This document shows, piece by piece, positions 23,128-26,030 of a stretch of 26,030 bases of DNA. The stretch spans positions 1 to 26,030 of the forward strand of contig DATGSX010000024.1 of assembly GCA_035302145.1 (NCBI GenBank), read 5' to 3'. The translations under genes and the position numbers were made by a program. Numbering within the stretch: the stretch's first letter is position 1; each line of letters opens with the position of its first letter. This stretch comes from JAJYTI01 sp035302145 (GTDB lineage: Bacteria; Bacteroidota; Bacteroidia; Flavobacteriales; Flavobacteriaceae). A model generated the notes under the pieces. It ran no database searches, had not been told where the DNA came from, and saw nothing but the letters and a program-made list of their open reading frames with translations.

Positions 23128-24484
23128 ATGGTCGATTATACTTCTCAACATCAACTCAAATTTAAGGAATTCGGTAACCTTAATCAAATTAATTTAAATC
23201 CTAAGAATCGGTGGATTCAATTAGCCAAACACTTTCCTTGGGATGAATGTATATCTATTTTTATTCGTCATTTTTCTGAAAAAGGACGCAAAAGAATCAA
23301 TCCAAGAGTGGTTATTGGAAGCTTAATAATCAAGCATAAACTAAATCTTAGTGATGAGGAAACAGTTATGATTATTGAGGAAAACCCCTACATGCAATAC
23401 TTTCTGGGGCTTGATGAGTTTGCTCCAAAACCCTTGTTTTCCCCTTCTCTTTTTGTGGAATGGAGAAAAATCCTAGGGAACCAGACCTTTAATGAATTTG
23501 CTGATATTCTTTATAAAATCTGTAATTCGGATGAAGAAAAGAAGAGCGACAATACAGAGAATAAAGGTAAGATGAAACTGGATGCCACCGTTGCCGATCA
23601 AAATATTAAGTATCCAAATGATCTTGATCTTTTGAACAAGGCAAGAGAGAAAACCGAGCAAATCATAGATTTTTTATTTGAATATTTGCGAGAAGAGCTC
23701 AAGGTAAAACCAAGAACCTATCGAAAGATAGCTCGTCAAAAGTATTTAGCAGAATCAAAGAAACGTCAAAAAAATCGCAAAACACTGCGATCCTGTATCC
23801 GTTATCAATTAAATTGTCTTGACCGTAATATTCTCAGTATTAACAAAATGCTGGACAAACTTGGGTACTGTCCACTACCGGGTAAAATGTTATGGTATTT
23901 TTATGTCATTCAAACACTTAACGACCAGCAAAGAGAGATGTATGATAATAAATCTAATCGTTGTGATAACCGTATTGTCAGCATCGACCAGCCTTGGGTT
24001 AGGCCAATAGTTCGTGGTAAATCTGGTAAAAAAGTAGAGTTTGGAACAAAAATGGGGGTGGTACACATTGATGGATTTGCCAAGGCAGAGACCTTGAGTT
24101 GGGATGCATACAATGAAAGTGCTGACTTGATTCCACACGTTGAAGCCTACAAAGAATTGCGTGGACATTATCCTGAACTGGTGCAAGTTGATAAGATTTA
24201 TGGTACTAACAAGAATCGAAAATGGTGCAAGGAAAGAGGTATAAGAATGACCGTAGCTAGAAAGGGATCAAAAACCCAAGCTCACCAAATATTAAAAAAG
24301 AAAAAGCAGAGATGAATTTAATGAAAGAAACCAAATCGAAGGTAAGTTTGGTCAAGCCAAACAAGCAAATGGTCTTAATAATATCAAAGCAAAATTAAAA
24401 GACACCTCTCATTCTTGGATTGGAGCTATTTTGTTTATCACCAACCTAGTTAAGTTTGCCGAGATACAAGGATTCCATTTTTAG
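23128..24484 (+). pseudogene. IS1182/IS5-family DDE transposase, frameshifted near the C-terminus
   Basis: The N-terminal DUF772-type domain is clear (MVDYTSQHQLKFKEFG, RINPRVVIGSLIIKHKLNLSDEET, YFLGLDEF, FSPSLFVEWRK), then a catalytic Asp in KLDATVADQNIKYPNDLDLL, a Lys/Arg-rich insert, and the second Asp in LVQVDKIYGTNKNRKW. The first frame ends at 24315 after KKKKQR. The family C-terminus continues in another frame as DEFNERNQIEGKFGQAKQAN and ends at 24484 with EIQGFHF, so the third catalytic residue (Glu of IEGKF) is cut off. Restoring the frame needs a net +1 shift (one extra or two missing bases near 24300-24311). The frame opens upstream at 23080, but ATG 23128 fits the family. Confidence 0.85.
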
Positions 24485-24490
24485 AGTTTA

Positions 24491-24504
24491 TGAGGAAACC
24501 CTAA
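24491..24504 (-). repeat. Right terminal inverted repeat of the IS1182/IS5-type element
   Basis: TGAGGAAACCCTAA, the inverted counterpart of 23021-23034 with one mismatch, lying 6 nt past the transposase stop. Confidence 0.7.
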
Positions 24505-24641
24505 TTAAAGATATAAAACAATTATTTGGAGATAGGACCAAAATAAACATACAGAATGTAGAGAACATACCCATAGCTGCATCAGGAAAAAGAAAGTATA
24601 TAATGTCCATGATTGATGAAGATGGTATGGAATTCGAATAA
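24505..24641 (+). pseudogene. 3' remnant of a CapK/PaaK-like adenylate-forming ligase
   Basis: Directly after the IS right end, a frame encodes about 45 residues: IKDIKQLFGDRTKINIQ, then VENIPIAASGKRKYIMS and MIDEDGMEFE. This is the pattern of the extreme C-terminus of the phenylacetate-CoA ligase/CapK family (helix with LFGD, a beta strand, then a V-(D/E)-x-IP...SGK-(R/F)-(K/R) end), genes often present in Bacteroidota polysaccharide loci. The open frame continues backwards into the IS, which is coincidental. No N-terminal part is present on the other side of the IS. It is not expected to be functional. The assignment rests on a short stretch. Confidence 0.6.
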
Positions 24642-24963
24642 TTTTAACCAATATCCGCTACCGCAAAGCCCCCTCTAGTGGTGTTGTAACCCACATTGAG
24701 CGAAGTCGAAATCGGAGTGAGTGGCTTCAATTGTACAAAAGCAAGCCTACCTAAAATAACTACTGCCTAGAATCTAAAAACTGTAACCTACAGAAATAAA
24801 CTATCAATAATTAAGCAGTTAGAGGCCATAGTAAAAATGTTAACCAAAGTAATGACCGATTAATAAAACTAAACTCATCGATTCACGAAATCAGAAAAAA
24901 GTGTATATATTCACAAATCTTAAAATAAATCTTTCAGATAATAAAAATATCAAACATACACTT
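24642..24963. other. 322-bp intergenic region upstream of wecB
   Basis: No gene is seen. At 24694-24712 it holds CATTGAGCGAAGTCGAAAT, a string of the GAGCGAAGTCGAA type that recurs between genes in many Bacteroidota and is probably a REP-like repeat. The rest is AT-rich leader for wecB without a convincing TAnnTTTG promoter. Confidence 0.5.
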
Positions 24964-26030
24964 ATGAAAATTACTCTTGTCGCTGGTGCGCGTCCAAATT
25001 TTATGAAAATTGCTCCGATAATTCATGCTATTGAAACAGCTAAAGAAAAAGGAGAAGATATTTCCTATAGATTAGTACATACCGGACAACATTATGATAA
25101 AAAAATGTCAGGAAATTTTTTCGAGCAATTGGACATTCCCTCTCCTCATGTAAATTTAGAGGCTGGGGGTGGGAGTCAGGCGGAACAAACAGCGGCAATT
25201 ATGATAGGTTTTGAAAAAGAACTGCTTGCTAACCCCGCAGATCTGGTGTTGGTGGTAGGCGATGTTACTTCTACTATGGCATGCGCTATTACCGCCCAAA
25301 AGATGCACACAAAAGTGGCTCATGTAGAAGCTGGTATTCGTTCTGGAGACTGGAGTATGCCCGAAGAAATTAATAGATTGGTAACCGATAGTATCACGAA
25401 TTACTTCTTTACTACTTCAGAAAAGGCTAATGAGAATTTAAGAAAATCTGGGGTAGAGGAAGAACGTATTTTTTTTGTGGGCAATACGATGATCGATACG
25501 TTGTTAAAACATAGGCCTAATTTTACAAAGCCTGCGGTATGGGATAAGCTAAATCTTAAAGAGAAAAATTATATCGTAATGACTTTGCATAGACCTGCTA
25601 ACGTAGACCAAGAATCGAAGTTAAAAGAACTAATGGGCGAAATCATAAATAACACGCAAGAACTACCACTTATTTTTCCTGTACATCCACGCACAGCAAA
25701 AATATTGGATAGATTGAGCGTTTCTCATCCTCGATTACACAGGGTGGAGCCATTAAACTACCTTGAATTTAACTATTTAGTAGAACGAGCTAAAGCGGTT
25801 GTTACAGACTCTGGTGGAATAACCGAAGAAGCCTCTATTATGAATGTTCCTTGTATGACTTTGCGAAATAATACCGAACGCCCCGAAACTATAGAATTGG
25901 GTACAAATGCCCTTCTAGGAACCAATCCTAAGAATATTCGTCCAGCGATGAAGAAGTTGTTTAGTGGAACATGGAAAGAAGCGCAAGAAATCCCTAAATG
26001 GGATGGGAAATGTGCAGAAAGAATCGTGGC
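24964..26030 (+). CDS. wecB: UDP-N-acetylglucosamine 2-epimerase (non-hydrolysing), 3' partial
   Basis: It converts UDP-GlcNAc to UDP-ManNAc, a precursor of ManNAc, ManNAcA and related sugars in surface polysaccharides. The gene runs off the window end after about 355 codons. Landmarks in order: MKITLVAGARPNFMKIAPII, HTGQHYDKKMSG, VLVVGDVTSTMACAITA, VAHVEAGIRSGDWSMPEEIN, FVGNTMIDTL, VMTLHRPANVD, FPVHPRT, AVVTDSGGITEEASIM and LRNNTERPETIELGTN, which together are diagnostic of WecB/MnaA. ATG 24964 begins the conserved first strand. It continues the polysaccharide locus to the right of the IS element. Confidence 0.96.
   Translation, partial: MKITLVAGARPNFMKIAPIIHAIETAKEKGEDISYRLVHTGQHYDKKMSGNFFEQLDIPSPHVNLEAGGGSQAEQTAAIMIGFEKELLANPADLVLVVGDVTSTMACAITAQKMHTKVAHVEAGIRSGDWSMPEEINRLVTDSITNYFFTTSEKANENLRKSGVEEERIFFVGNTMIDTLLKHRPNFTKPAVWDKLNLKEKNYIVMTLHRPANVDQESKLKELMGEIINNTQELPLIFPVHPRTAKILDRLSVSHPRLHRVEPLNYLEFNYLVERAKAVVTDSGGITEEASIMNVPCMTLRNNTERPETIELGTNALLGTNPKNIRPAMKKLFSGTWKEAQEIPKWDGKCAERIV

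Larger units (their letters stand above)
23021..24504 (+). mobile_element. IS1182/IS5-type insertion sequence, about 1.48 kb
   Basis: Imperfect terminal inverted repeats begin TTAGGGTATCCTCA at 23021-23034 and, on the minus strand, TTAGGGTTTCCTCA at 24504-24491 (13 of 14 identical), with weaker matching further inward. Between them is one transposase gene with a frameshift. No clear target duplication is visible. The right border abuts the 3' remnant of a CapK-like gene and the left flank shows no 5' part of that gene, so insertion was accompanied or followed by deletion. Confidence 0.75.

Noticed and set aside
24293..24299. Programmed -1 frameshift at A AAA AAG in the IS1182/IS5-type transposase
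   Set aside because: A -1 shift gives a frame without the family C-terminus; the observed C-terminus needs a net +1 shift.
24456..24641. 61-codon ORF starting inside the IS and ending in the ligase stub
   Set aside because: Its first codons are out of frame with the transposase and cross the inverted repeat; only the part after 24504 resembles a protein family.

Overview
The window looks like chromosomal DNA of a Bacteroidota, most likely Flavobacteriia. It is AT-rich, Shine-Dalgarno sequences are scarce, and two promoter candidates match the Bacteroidota form (TTTG, about 19 bp, TAnnTTTG). Several families are typical of that phylum: a fused E1 alpha/beta 2-oxoacid dehydrogenase, DUF5522, DUF4136, a long urocanate hydratase, and an UpxY-type NusG paralogue. 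No rRNA, tRNA or CRISPR array was seen.

Layout. (1) 1-5436: a tripartite RND efflux operon (adaptor cut by the window edge, RND pump, TolC-like channel) with overlapping genes. (2) 5437-10306: after a 350-bp gap holding a long interrupted inverted repeat, a three-gene branched-chain amino acid catabolic operon: E2 acyltransferase, branched-chain aminotransferase, fused E1. The aminotransferase makes branched 2-oxo acids and E1/E2 turn them into branched acyl-CoAs; in this group these can prime iso-fatty acids. (3) 10464-14666: a secreted thioredoxin-fold protein, a shared bidirectional terminator, then on the minus strand a DUF5522 mini-protein, urocanate hydratase and a DUF4136 lipoprotein, preceded by a truncated polysaccharide-export lipoprotein. 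(4) 15144-16510: an OmpA-family porin with a clear terminator. (5) 16765-18145: a decayed IS4-family element whose inverted repeats can still be seen. (6) 18506-26030: a surface-polysaccharide region: a UDP-GlcNAc 4-epimerase-like SDR, phosphoglucose isomerase, a TagD-like cytidylyltransferase, a GIY-YIG nuclease, an UpxY-like antiterminator, an IS1182/IS5-type element next to the 3' stub of a CapK-like ligase, and UDP-GlcNAc 2-epimerase (cut by the window end).

The most unusual structure is the GIY-YIG cassette (about 21749-22286). The small nuclease ORF sits between two inverted copies of a REP-like hairpin. The copies share identical flanking heptamers, while their stems differ by compensatory changes. 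Outside them lie inverted arrays of CGAAT spaced at 10 bp or multiples of 10 bp. This resembles a non-autonomous palindrome/nuclease pair comparable in layout to REP/RAYT systems. Other points of interest are the interrupted palindrome directly before an E2 gene that has no usable ATG, mutually exclusive hairpins just after upxY, and the IS-associated loss of a CapK-like gene.
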